19,149 nt of DNA from contig VBKY01000162.1 of the NCBI GenBank assembly GCA_005879255.1, forward strand, positions 1 to 19,149, read 5' to 3'. The DNA is from Deltaproteobacteria bacterium. GTDB taxonomy: Bacteria; Desulfobacterota_B; Binatia; UBA9968. The position numbers and the translations under genes are program-made. Shown one piece after another: positions 1 to 6,674 of this stretch. The notes beneath the pieces were generated by a model. That model had not been told where the DNA came from. It ran no database searches and worked only from the letters and a program-made list of their open reading frames with translations. Position 1 is the first letter of the stretch. The number at the start of each line of letters is the position of its first letter.

Positions 1-1
1 T

Positions 2-1462
2 CCAGTCCGCCGCGGGTGGGGCGCCGTCATCATTGGTGTGGCGCTCCAAGCGCTGATCGTCTACGGGACGCTTCCCGGGTGGGCGCAGAGCGAAAAGCCT
101 ACCGGTGAGGTAAAGCGGCCCGCATTGCAAATCGGATCAGCCTTACGGTTCAACGAGGATTGGTCGACCCTGGAAGGGGTGGATACGACCAGGACCGATG
201 ATTTCTGGGACCGCCTGAAATTTATCCCATTCACCGCCGATCAGAGCATCTGGCTGAGCATCGGCGGCCAGGCCCGGGCGCGGCTGGAATACTTCGATAA
301 TTTCCAATTCGGCGCCTCGGCGCCCAAACGCTCGGATACTTATCTCTTGTCCCGGTTCCGGCTCAATACCGACTTGCACATCACTCCCTACTTCCGCCTC
401 TACTTCGAAGGGAAGAGCGCGCTGTCGACGGACCGCGATCTTCAGGGTCGCAATAGCACCGGATTCTACGATCAGGCCGACCTCTTTAACGGTTTTGCCG
501 ACGTCGTGATTCCGTTCAACAAAGACGCGGGCGTAACCCTGCGCGGCGGCCGTCAGGAGTTGCTCTTCGGCTCCCAGCGGCTGGTGGGGCCGGGCGACTT
601 CACGCAGGTGCCTCATACTTTTGACGGCGCTCAGGCGATCGTTCGGATCGCCGACTGGACCGTCATTCCGTTTTGGACTCAGGCGGTCATTGTGGACAAG
701 TATAAATTCGACAAGTCGAGCCCAGACCGTCAGTTCTTTGGTCTCTACACCACCGCGCCAGCGCACCTCCTGCCCATGAACCTCGATCTCTATTATCTCG
801 GCGCCAACAACCGAACGGCGACCTTCAACTCGACCACCGGACGAGAAAATCGGCATACTCTTGGACTGCGTACGAAGGGCAACATCGGTCAGACGAATTG
901 GGATTTTGACCTGGAAGGAGCCGGCCAATTCGGCACGGTTGGCTCGGGAAATATCGGCGCTGGCATGTTCACGGCCGTGGTCGGCTACACCTTACCTATT
1001 ATTAAGGAGTGGTCACCCCGAGCCTATTTCGAGTTCGACTATGCGAGCGGTGATAGAAAGCGCGGCGGCGGCGTTGGCACCTTCAATCAGCTCTTTCCGA
1101 ACGGCCATGGGTATCTTGGCTACATCGACTACATCGGGCGCCAGAACATCATCAGTCCAAATGCCGGTATTGCCATAAGCCCGATACACGATCTTACGCT
1201 CACGCTGCAGCAATATTTGTTCTGGCGCGCCTCCGATCGTGACAGCATCTACAATAAGTCCTCCGCCGTGTTCCGGGCGGCAGGCACTACCCATGAGCGC
1301 TACGTCGGCGCGGAGACGGATCTGCTCGCCACTTACAACTTCACGCGCCATCTGCAGGGCTACGCGGGCTACAGTTTCTTCTCCAGCGGCGGATTTATCC
1401 ACAAGACCGGCCGGGACAGAGATAGCAACTTCTTCTATGCGGCGCTGCAGTACACCTTCTGA
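2..1462 (+). CDS. Alginate-export-family outer-membrane beta-barrel porin, 5' end outside the window
   Basis: The reading frame is already open at base 2, and the residues before the first in-window GTG (38) read R-R-G-W-G-A-V-I-I-G-V-A-L. They continue into L-I-V-Y-G-T-L-P-G-W-A-Q, which is a charged start plus hydrophobic core and an A-Q cleavage site. The true start is therefore left of the window and the GTG lies inside the signal peptide. The mature part is rich in alternating aromatic and polar strands (LYFEGKSAL, GGRQELLFGSQRLVG, LDLYYLGANN) and ends YAALQYTF, with the terminal Phe that BamA-inserted barrels carry. RQELLFGSQRLVGP and the C-terminal HLQGYAGYSFF-GFI stretch fit the alginate-export fold (AlgE-like), which in environmental genomes is a general porin domain rather than proof of alginate secretion. 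The small secreted gene at 1509 follows within 50 bp and is probably co-transcribed. Family call fairly sure; substrate unknown. Confidence 0.85.
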   Translation, partial: PVRRGWGAVIIGVALQALIVYGTLPGWAQSEKPTGEVKRPALQIGSALRFNEDWSTLEGVDTTRTDDFWDRLKFIPFTADQSIWLSIGGQARARLEYFDNFQFGASAPKRSDTYLLSRFRLNTDLHITPYFRLYFEGKSALSTDRDLQGRNSTGFYDQADLFNGFADVVIPFNKDAGVTLRGGRQELLFGSQRLVGPGDFTQVPHTFDGAQAIVRIADWTVIPFWTQAVIVDKYKFDKSSPDRQFFGLYTTAPAHLLPMNLDLYYLGANNRTATFNSTTGRENRHTLGLRTKGNIGQTNWDFDLEGAGQFGTVGSGNIGAGMFTAVVGYTLPIIKEWSPRAYFEFDYASGDRKRGGGVGTFNQLFPNGHGYLGYIDYIGRQNIISPNAGIAISPIHDLTLTLQQYLFWRASDRDSIYNKSSAVFRAAGTTHERYVGAETDLLATYNFTRHLQGYAGYSFFSSGGFIHKTGRDRDSNFFYAALQYTF

Positions 1463-1508
1463 AAAACGAGGGCCAACGTCTCCACTAAAAAGAAAGGAGG
1501 TGAAAAAA

Positions 1509-1844
1509 ATGAAACGCATTCAATTATCTCTGTCTCTGCTGCTACTGGTAGGAGTAATGGGTTACACCCCCATTGCGATTGCTGCATCGGCTCCGGCTCC
1601 TCATCAACCGAAAGGTGTTAAAACGGGTGTCATTGGGGCAGTCGCCCTAAATAGGGACGGCACCTGGTGTCACTTGCGGTTCCCGGCGATACAAGGTCGC
1701 ACTTTGAGTACGGATAAGCCGCAGCTAAAGCCTGCCACGACGGCAGATATCATCGATTTCTATGGGCCGTGCGACCATGACCCATTGGGAAAGGATGAAA
1801 TCGAATCCCAAATAAGGCTGCAGGAAGAACGTCGTAGGGATTGA
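1509..1844 (+). CDS. Small secreted protein of unknown function, 111 aa
   Basis: ATG 1509 is preceded by a very strong ribosome binding site, AAAGGAGGTG (1493-1502). A longer in-frame reading back to 1239 overlaps the porin gene and is rejected. Residues 1-26 form a classical signal peptide (MKR, then a Leu/Val-rich core, ending AIAA before SAPAP), so the product should be periplasmic or exported. The mature protein is about 85 residues with two cysteines, C54 in TWCHLRFP and C88 in FYGPCDHDPLG, which could form a disulfide. The tail is charged and probably helical (EIESQIRLQEERRRD). I do not recognise the family. It lies 46 bp after the porin stop on the same strand and is followed by a 10-bp perfect hairpin, so the two form a likely transcription unit and the protein may assist or sit near the porin. 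That role is inference. Confidence 0.75.
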   Translation: MKRIQLSLSLLLLVGVMGYTPIAIAASAPAPHQPKGVKTGVIGAVALNRDGTWCHLRFPAIQGRTLSTDKPQLKPATTADIIDFYGPCDHDPLGKDEIESQIRLQEERRRD

Positions 1845-1856
1845 GCAGTGGCTACA

Positions 1857-1886
1857 GGAAGTGGAGGGCACCGTCTCTCCACTTCC
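1857..1886 (+). terminator. Perfect 10-bp hairpin after the porin operon
   Basis: GGAAGTGGAG (1857-1866) pairs exactly with CTCCACTTCC (1877-1886) around a 10-base loop, starting 12 bp after the stop of the small secreted gene. No U-run follows (AAATATCG), so it is not a textbook intrinsic terminator. It may act as a 3'-end stabiliser or a weak or Rho-assisted terminator. Confidence 0.5.
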
Positions 1887-2042
1887 AAATATCGACGCGT
1901 ATAAATTGGATTTAAGTGTCGGAAAGCCTCGACACCCGTCGAAAAGCGCGTCGAAACGTTTGACATTTTCTCCAGCAGTCGCGGGTTCAGCAGTCTAAAT
2001 TTTTCCTGTATCCATCACATCACTTGCGACGATTTCGGCCCA

Positions 2043-2156
2043 AACCAACTTTGGCAGGCCTTCACGCGCCACCTCCTTGGCTATGCGGGCTACAGCTACT
2101 TCTGCATCGACATGCGAACGCCGGAAACTTTCCACAAGCGGAGTGTCGTCATTTAG
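2043..2156 (+). pseudogene. Decayed C-terminal scrap of a second alginate-export porin
   Basis: The frame through 2061-2102 reads F-T-R-H-L-L-G-Y-A-G-Y-S-Y-F. This is the same block as F-T-R-H-L-Q-G-Y-A-G-Y-S-F-F near the end of the intact porin upstream (1340-1381), with 35 of 42 bases identical by my count. After it comes a drifting ETFHKRS stretch matching GFIHKTG of the intact copy, shifted by four residues, and then a TAG at 2154-2156. No start codon, signal peptide or barrel strands precede it in frame. It is best read as the remnant of a tandem or formerly neighbouring porin paralogue. The short match limits certainty, but the surrounding 600 bp contain no intact gene, which fits decay. 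Confidence 0.6.
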
Positions 2157-2161
2157 ACACG

Positions 2162-2383
2162 TTACGATATTTCGACGCGATCAACCGGCACCCAATCGAA
2201 ACGTTGTCGCGTCTGAACTGAAAGTTCCTCAAGTTCTCTCACTTTATCGCAGGACAATTTCTTTACCTCGTTGGCACAATCCCCGCTCTCCGTTTTTAGC
2301 AGCTGATCACTCTTGACTTGCTCTCCTGCCCTCTGGAGGCAAATTCTGCGGATTTGACCAGCGGAAAAACCTTGTATCGTCAT
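2162..2383 (-). pseudogene. Possible remnant of a MerR-type regulator's C-terminal half
   Basis: The minus-strand frame begins MTIQGFSAGQIRRICLQR and continues through SGDCANEVKKL and DKVRELEELSVQTRQRF. This resembles the effector-side part of MerR regulators, where GFS..EIR..L is followed by a Cys-containing loop and a long dimerisation helix rich in E/K/L. The N-terminal winged helix is absent, and I see no convincing ribosome binding site before the ATG at 2383. It would run divergently from sodC, the usual place for a MerR gene, but as it stands it looks broken. A chance open frame is possible. Confidence 0.3.
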
Positions 2384-2466
2384 GTCGCAACTCCAAACAA
2401 TATCCCATCTAGTCTCAGTATGGAACGATAACAAATGAATTCTCTCGCTCGAAGGAGGCCAATAAA

Positions 2467-3009
2467 ATGGACAGAAAGCTAGACATAATGGCGTTAGCTG
2501 GGATCTTATTCCTCTTGATCCACACCGCGAGCGCCTACGCGCAGAACCAGGCGCGCGCTGATATCCAGAACGCCGAGGGAAAAAGTGTTGGCACCGCTTC
2601 CCTTCGTGAGACGAAGGATGGGTTGCTGATGACTGTAAACGTCAAAGGGCTTCCGCAAGGGCTCCATGCGGTCCATGTTCACTCCGTCGGAAAGTGCGAA
2701 GGTCCTGCTTTTACGAGTGCCGGCCCTCATTTTAATCCGATGAACAAGAAACATGGTCTAAAGAACGCAGCCGGTCCGCACGCAGGCGATCTGCCTGACA
2801 TGTATGTGGAGAAAAACGGAACGGGGCGATATGAGGTGCTCATAGATAGTATGACGCTCGGCTCCGGAGAGACGTCTATCTTCGACGCTGATGGAAGCGC
2901 GATCATTATTCATGTTACTGCAGACGACAATGTTACCGATCCCGCGGGTAATTCTGGGGATCGGATCGCCTGCGGCGTGATTACAAGAGCTGCGGCGAAG
3001 AAGATGTAA
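2467..3009 (+). CDS. sodC: Periplasmic Cu,Zn superoxide dismutase
   Basis: This enzyme dismutates superoxide to hydrogen peroxide and oxygen in the periplasm. All metal ligands are visible with exactly the family spacing: Cu ligands H70, H72 (HAVHVH) and H149; the bridging H88 (GPHFNP); and Zn ligands H96, H105 and D108 (GPHAGDLPD). The disulfide pair C77 (VGKC) and C169 (ACGV) and the active-site Arg R166 (GDRIACGV) are present, so it should be active. Residues 1-25 are a signal peptide (cleavage after AYA, before QNQ). ATG 2467 has AAGGAGG (2452-2458) at good spacing. At 180 aa the length is typical. It stands alone after a stretch of decayed sequence and converges on the minus-strand OsmC/DsrE end of the sigma-54 operon; no convincing terminator was found between them. 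The pairing with peroxide-type genes suggests an envelope oxidative-stress neighbourhood. Confidence 0.96.
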   Translation: MDRKLDIMALAGILFLLIHTASAYAQNQARADIQNAEGKSVGTASLRETKDGLLMTVNVKGLPQGLHAVHVHSVGKCEGPAFTSAGPHFNPMNKKHGLKNAAGPHAGDLPDMYVEKNGTGRYEVLIDSMTLGSGETSIFDADGSAIIIHVTADDNVTDPAGNSGDRIACGVITRAAAKKM

Positions 3010-3105
3010 AGGTGCGGCGTTTAGGCTTCACCACAGAGCCAGCCACAACCGTGTGAAAAGGAGCGCCCATGCAACGACGAACAAACGCCGTCCGTCTTTG
3101 CCGGG

Positions 3106-3297
3106 CTAACTGCCATCGTTTTCTCCTTGATCCACTGTGAGCGACCGTGCCCCCTCTTCTGTGAGTGCCCGGACTGCCCATAGCACGAACAACATGTCCA
3201 CTTTGACGCCCCCCTTGGCTTGTACGTAAGCGAAGGTAAGCGGTGTGAGCATCTTGTCGTGCCCGTCGTCACGAACTACGATAGCTAGCTTTTCCAT
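3106..3297 (-). CDS. Short DsrE-like protein, probably C-terminally truncated, 63 aa
   Basis: The start [46 protein letters not shown] matches the first beta-alpha-beta half of small DsrE/DsrF-like proteins (sulfur-relay or peroxiredoxin-like fold). ATG 3297 follows AAAGGA (3304-3309 on the plus strand). Family members usually run to roughly 110-160 residues, with a second half carrying the functional Cys or Leu-Tyr-Gly-Cys segment. Here the frame stops after [11 protein letters not shown], there is no cysteine at all, and neither of the other two frames downstream restores family-like sequence. It is thus probably a degraded last gene of the operon, 41 bp after the OsmC-like gene. A genuinely short, fold-only partner cannot be excluded. 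Confidence 0.65.
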   Translation of the reverse strand: MEKLAIVVRDDGHDKMLTPLTFAYVQAKGGVKVDMLFVLWAVRALTEEGARSLTVDQGENDGS

Positions 3298-3338
3298 AAA
3301 GCATCCTTTGAATTCAACCGCTAGCAGCGATACGTTTT

Positions 3339-3911
3339 CTACGCCTCCACAACGAGTTGGCCGTCAAGCCGGACGGGCTGGGAAATATTAAAATAGTTGG
3401 GCGAAGTCTTCATCACATTTTCGTGGATTTCCCTGAATTGCTCGGCTGTGCCGCCGCCTTTGATCCTTACCACGTATTGAATCGACTCGTAGCCGGGCTT
3501 GACATTTGGGTCGAGGCCGAGGAAACCGCGCAAATCCAACTGCCCGGAGGTCTCGATCTCGACTTTGCTGAGCGCGATCCCATTCACGGCAGCGCCCGCT
3601 ACATAGCCCACCATGATGCAGGCATTGAGCGCTGCCATCAGATATTCCTGCGGGTTAGGAGCGGTGTTCTCGCCTAACAGCTCTAACGGTTCATCGACAT
3701 TGATCTTGAAACGTCGCTGAACCTGCTTGCCGCCGATCTTGTAAGCATCGATGGACGTCTCCGAGCGCGTCTGGCCCTTCCATTCAGACTTCACCCGGAA
3801 CTCCACCAATCCCTTGGCGGGATCATCTTTGACCTCCTCAATGATGTTTTTGAGGCCGTCAATATCGATGTCATTGACTATGTTTCCCTGCTTTATTGCG
3901 GTCACAGACAT
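3339..3911 (-). CDS. OsmC/Ohr-family protein, 190 aa
   Basis: OsmC-type proteins reduce organic hydroperoxides with a pair of active-site cysteines or belong to a related thiol-less branch. The core is recognisable: a beta-rich N-terminal half ([50 protein letters not shown]) leading into the central helix with C98, then a second helix ending [11 protein letters not shown]. The second catalytic Cys of Ohr/OsmC, normally just after that helix, is replaced by the SPNYFN sequence (residues 170-175). Classical two-Cys peroxidase chemistry is therefore doubtful; a one-Cys or binding role fits better. ATG 3911 has AAGGAG upstream. It sits 64 bp after the GNAT gene and 41 bp before the DsrE-like gene, all minus strand, consistent with the sigma-54-driven run. 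Confidence 0.88.
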   Translation of the reverse strand: MSVTAIKQGNIVNDIDIDGLKNIIEEVKDDPAKGLVEFRVKSEWKGQTRSETSIDAYKIGGKQVQRRFKINVDEPLELLGENTAPNPQEYLMAALNACIMVGYVAGAAVNGIALSKVEIETSGQLDLRGFLGLDPNVKPGYESIQYVVRIKGGGTAEQFREIHENVMKTSPNYFNISQPVRLDGQLVVEA

Positions 3912-3975
3912 GTTTAAATCTCCTTATTTTTTGCTTCTTGGGTTTTCGTTCCAAATCTTACAAGACGTCGTTGGT

Positions 3976-4644
3976 TCACGCATTGAACACCGATATCGAA
4001 TTAGCTGCCGATCCCGTCGGCTTGTGCAAAAGGTAATCGTCACCTTCAGCGGGCACAAGTGGCCGTGGCTTCCGTAGCATCGGAAACATGGAAGGTGACG
4101 AGCCAACCTGAATTGTGCCGAGCAACTCGAACCCATGTCGCTGATAGAGTGGGACACTTTTTGGGCTCGACGATTCGAGATACGCGAGTTTGCCCTCGCC
4201 ATCGCACCGTTCAAGCGCATGTTTCAGCAGCGCCGAGCCGTCGCCATTGCCTTGTTTGGCAGGATCGACGCCGATCATTGGCAAATACCAATGAGGCTCG
4301 CACGGATGGTAGCCACCCATCTGCTCGAGAAAGGCAAATATGTTTTGTTGGTTCTCCTCTGCAATCGTGCGTTGAAGCAACGTAATCAGCGCATTTTCAT
4401 CAGGGTGAATGTCCGGCGGGAGCCAAAGTGCCGCGCCTGAGTATCCATTAATCTGGTAAGCGCTGTTGTATTCAAACGCCTTGCCGGCGAATGCACTTAC
4501 GAATCTCGGAAGATTCGTAAGGTAGTCATGCGGATCGGGGTAAAACCAACGGGCTACGGGGTCCGAGCTAAACGCTAGCACCACCGTGCCGATAGCCTGA
4601 TCCGCATTTGACGGCGTTACCGTTTTGATCGTTGGCTTGATCAT
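3976..4644 (-). CDS. GNAT-family N-acetyltransferase, 222 aa
   Basis: The GNAT fold transfers an acetyl group from acetyl-CoA to an amine. Motif A, the pyrophosphate-binding loop, is clear at residues 125-142 (GVDPAKQGNGDGSALL, the QxxGxG/A pattern). Motif B follows as YLESSSPKSVPLYQRHGFE (155-173), with the Tyr that commonly acts as general acid in this fold. The N-terminal part (VVLAFSSDPVARWFYPDP) is typical of the subgroup with long N-terminal helices found next to biosynthetic or xenobiotic genes. ATG 4644 is preceded by AAGGAG. The substrate cannot be read from sequence. Beside a diiron protein of N-oxygenase type, an amine substrate for the whole operon is an attractive but unproven idea. 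Confidence 0.9.
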   Translation of the reverse strand: MIKPTIKTVTPSNADQAIGTVVLAFSSDPVARWFYPDPHDYLTNLPRFVSAFAGKAFEYNSAYQINGYSGAALWLPPDIHPDENALITLLQRTIAEENQQNIFAFLEQMGGYHPCEPHWYLPMIGVDPAKQGNGDGSALLKHALERCDGEGKLAYLESSSPKSVPLYQRHGFELLGTIQVGSSPSMFPMLRKPRPLVPAEGDDYLLHKPTGSAANSISVFNA

Positions 4645-4751
4645 AGTCGTTTCTCCTTACATAGACATTTTGTTTTATTTGGCGCGGAACTCCAGGCCGA
4701 AAGCGATCACGCACACTTGTCGTCTAAATGACTTCGCGCTTGTTCTTAGTT

Positions 4752-4817
4752 CTATGAGTGACCATAGGAAATAGCCACATAGAAAAGCATGAGTGCGAAT
4801 AGTAAAAAGCCGTCCAT
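4752..4817 (-). CDS. 21-residue hydrophobic microprotein (single membrane helix)
   Basis: This is a very short frame in the otherwise unexplained 186-bp gap between the FAD oxidase and GNAT genes. It starts at ATG 4817, only 13 bp after the oxidase stop, with GAGGA seven bases upstream, the arrangement expected for translational coupling. The peptide begins MDG, has a 14-residue uncharged stretch FLLFALMLFYVAIS (residues 4-17) and ends YGHS then TAG. This is the composition of a single-pass small membrane protein with an acidic N-terminus. Its position, ribosome binding site and composition all point to a real small gene, but at this length chance cannot be dismissed without conservation. Confidence 0.45.
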   Translation of the reverse strand: MDGFLLFALMLFYVAISYGHS

Positions 4818-4830
4818 GACGACATCCTCT

Positions 4831-6213
4831 TCAAGGTTTGACGTTCTGATTCAAATGAAAAACATTTTCGGGATCGTAGCGTCGTTTGATCTCCACCAGG
4901 CGACCATAATTGGATCCGTAAGCCGCGGCGACGCGCTCGCCCTCCTCAGCGGTCATAAAATTTACATAAGCGCCGGCCGACGCATAAGGCGCACTGGCGT
5001 TAAAAAACTCGCGCGCCCACCCAATACACTTCTGGTCATCCTTCGCATCATCCCATCGCCCGTGCACGTTCAACACGAACTTCGCGTCCCGGTGGCCGTA
5101 GGCCATTGCGTTGGGGGCGACGCGGTTCGGCGCGCCGGCAATCAGTCCCATGAAAATCTCGCACTGCGGGGAGGGTAGCTTCCCGGCAAACTCAATAATC
5201 GAATTAAACGCTCCGTCGGCAAGTTCCGTAAAATTGTGGGACTTCCAGTAGTTTCTTGCGCCGGGCGTCAGCAACGGGTCAAATGCTTTTTGCCAAGCAA
5301 CATATGGCTGGGCGCCGATATGCTCACCGTGAGCATCGCCGAACGCGCGCACAGGGGCGATGAGTTTCTCTGATTCCGCGACGGCGCCAGAGTAAAAGAT
5401 AGGCAGCACAACGACTTCCTTGCCGTGTACATTTTCCGGAAGAAAAGGCAATGGCGGCGCCTTGCGCAGCACAACCCAGACATTGAGATCCTCGGGTGCC
5501 GAAGCCACAAATTGGCGATATTTTGTCAGCACCTGTTTTGCCTGGTTGAACGGAAAAACGATCAAGCCGGCAACTATTTCGGGACCCACAGGGAAAAGCT
5601 GGAATTCGAACTGGGTGACGACGCCAAAATTTCCCCCGCCGCCGCGAATCGCCCAGAAAAGATCTGCATGGTCGTTTTCACTTACTCGTATTTTCTTACC
5701 TTCGGCGGTGATAAGGTCGACAGAGATGAGATTGTCGATGGTCATGCCGTATTTGCGAGTCAGCCAGCCGAATCCGCCGCCCAGGGTTAAACCCGCAATG
5801 CCCGTCGTTGAATTAATCCCCACCGGTGTGGCTAGACCGTGAGCCTGTGCCACTTCATCCAAATTCGCGAGGATCGCCCCAGGTTCGACATAAGCCCGCT
5901 TTTTCACGGCATCCACACGGACGCTCTTCATTTTTGAAAAATCGATCGTGACACCGTTGTCACACAAAGCGTTGCCGGCGATGTTATGTCCGGCGCCGCG
6001 AATTGAAAGTTCAAGTCCGTTTTTCCGCGCGAATTTGATTACCGGTGGGACGTCGTCAGCCTGCGCGCACTGCACGATCGCCGCCGGTCGGCGATCGATC
6101 ATGGCGTTCCATATTTGGCGAGCTTCCTCGTAACCGGGATCATCGGGAACTAGGATGCTTCCCTTAATAAGACCCTTGATCTCTTCTCTCGCCTTCGACG
6201 TCAGCGTTGTCAT
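4831..6213 (-). CDS. FAD-linked oxidase, berberine-bridge-enzyme type, 460 aa
   Basis: This is a flavoprotein of the PCMH/VAO superfamily with a C-terminal BBE segment. The FAD-binding core shows RGAGHN (72-77), where H76 is the position of the covalent 8-alpha-histidyl bond in this family. It also shows NSTTGIAGLTLGGGFGW (134-150), FWAIRGGGGNFGVVTQFEF and the BBE tail NYGRLVEIKRRYDPENVFHLNQN. The Cys that gives a second covalent flavin bond in bicovalent members is absent (Thr/Ile at that place), so a mono-covalent flavin is expected. I chose ATG 6213 because GAGGAGG sits at ideal spacing before it; the GTG at 6243 adds ten residues without a ribosome binding site. No signal peptide is visible, so it is presumably cytoplasmic. 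It likely oxidises an alcohol, sugar or alkaloid-like substrate using oxygen, producing peroxide, which suits an OsmC-like neighbour. Substrate unknown. Confidence 0.93.
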   Translation of the reverse strand: MTTLTSKAREEIKGLIKGSILVPDDPGYEEARQIWNAMIDRRPAAIVQCAQADDVPPVIKFARKNGLELSIRGAGHNIAGNALCDNGVTIDFSKMKSVRVDAVKKRAYVEPGAILANLDEVAQAHGLATPVGINSTTGIAGLTLGGGFGWLTRKYGMTIDNLISVDLITAEGKKIRVSENDHADLFWAIRGGGGNFGVVTQFEFQLFPVGPEIVAGLIVFPFNQAKQVLTKYRQFVASAPEDLNVWVVLRKAPPLPFLPENVHGKEVVVLPIFYSGAVAESEKLIAPVRAFGDAHGEHIGAQPYVAWQKAFDPLLTPGARNYWKSHNFTELADGAFNSIIEFAGKLPSPQCEIFMGLIAGAPNRVAPNAMAYGHRDAKFVLNVHGRWDDAKDDQKCIGWAREFFNASAPYASAGAYVNFMTAEEGERVAAAYGSNYGRLVEIKRRYDPENVFHLNQNVKP

Positions 6214-6261
6214 GATATTCGCCTCCTCGCTAATTTTTGTCACCGGAATGAAGGCGTGTTT

Positions 6262-6639
6262 TCAGCCTTTGGGTGTAATCTTGCTGGTGAATGACTGGGC
6301 CACGATCTTGCCGTCCCGCACAACGAACGTGTCCGTGCCCACCTCGTACACGTTGTCGGCAGTCTCTGCGGTCCACAGGATGTAAGCATAGTCGCCCTCG
6401 ACGAACTGCTGCTTCATGGTGAACACTGCGCCGGGTTTTCCAAACTCCGCAATCATTGCCTGGAACAACGGTCTAATCGCGTCGGCTCCCCTGAGCGGTC
6501 CGTCCGACGTGAACAGGACGGCATCCGGAGCATAGTCAGATAGGATGCCCTTGAGATCGCCCTCGCTAAAACACTTTAAGTGGTTGTCTAGAACGTCTTT
6601 CGTCAAAGCCATTTCTTTTGTTGTTTCTGCGACTGACAT
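6262..6639 (-). CDS. NTF2/SnoaL-like small protein, 125 aa
   Basis: The sequence has the cone-shaped NTF2-like pattern. An N-terminal helix (DVLDNHLKCFSEGDLKGILSDYAPDAVLFTSDGPLRGADAIRPLF) is followed by four to five beta strands (AVFTMKQQFVEGDYAYILWTAET, YEVGTDTFVVRDGKIVAQSFTSKI). The G-D-G-K-I turn near the end is typical. Such proteins are small cofactor-less isomerases, cyclases or dehydratases, or simply ligand-binding pockets, so the exact activity is open. ATG 6639 follows AGGAGA. It sits 35 bp after the diiron gene and 48 bp before the oxidase start, so it is firmly inside the operon and probably works on an intermediate of those two oxidative enzymes. Confidence 0.88.
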   Translation of the reverse strand: MSVAETTKEMALTKDVLDNHLKCFSEGDLKGILSDYAPDAVLFTSDGPLRGADAIRPLFQAMIAEFGKPGAVFTMKQQFVEGDYAYILWTAETADNVYEVGTDTFVVRDGKIVAQSFTSKITPKG

Positions 6640-6674
6640 AGCTTTCTCCTAAATTTTTTATTTTGCATTCTTGT

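Noticed and set aside
143..928. Long minus-strand frame opposite the porin (261 codons)
   Set aside because: It is a shadow of the porin, which has a signal peptide, barrel strands and the terminal Phe; the antisense product resembles no family and has no ribosome binding site.
2272..2287. Second -24/-12-like motif (TGGCACAATCCCCGCT) upstream of sodC
   Set aside because: GG and GC are correctly spaced but the TTGC part is poor, the site is about 170 bp from the sodC start, it lies inside a possible gene remnant, and no matching palindromes are nearby.
3015..3090. CGGCGTTT / AAACGCCG inverted repeat between sodC and the DsrE-like gene as a shared terminator
   Set aside because: The 8-bp arms are separated by 60 bases and no U-run follows; too weak to call.
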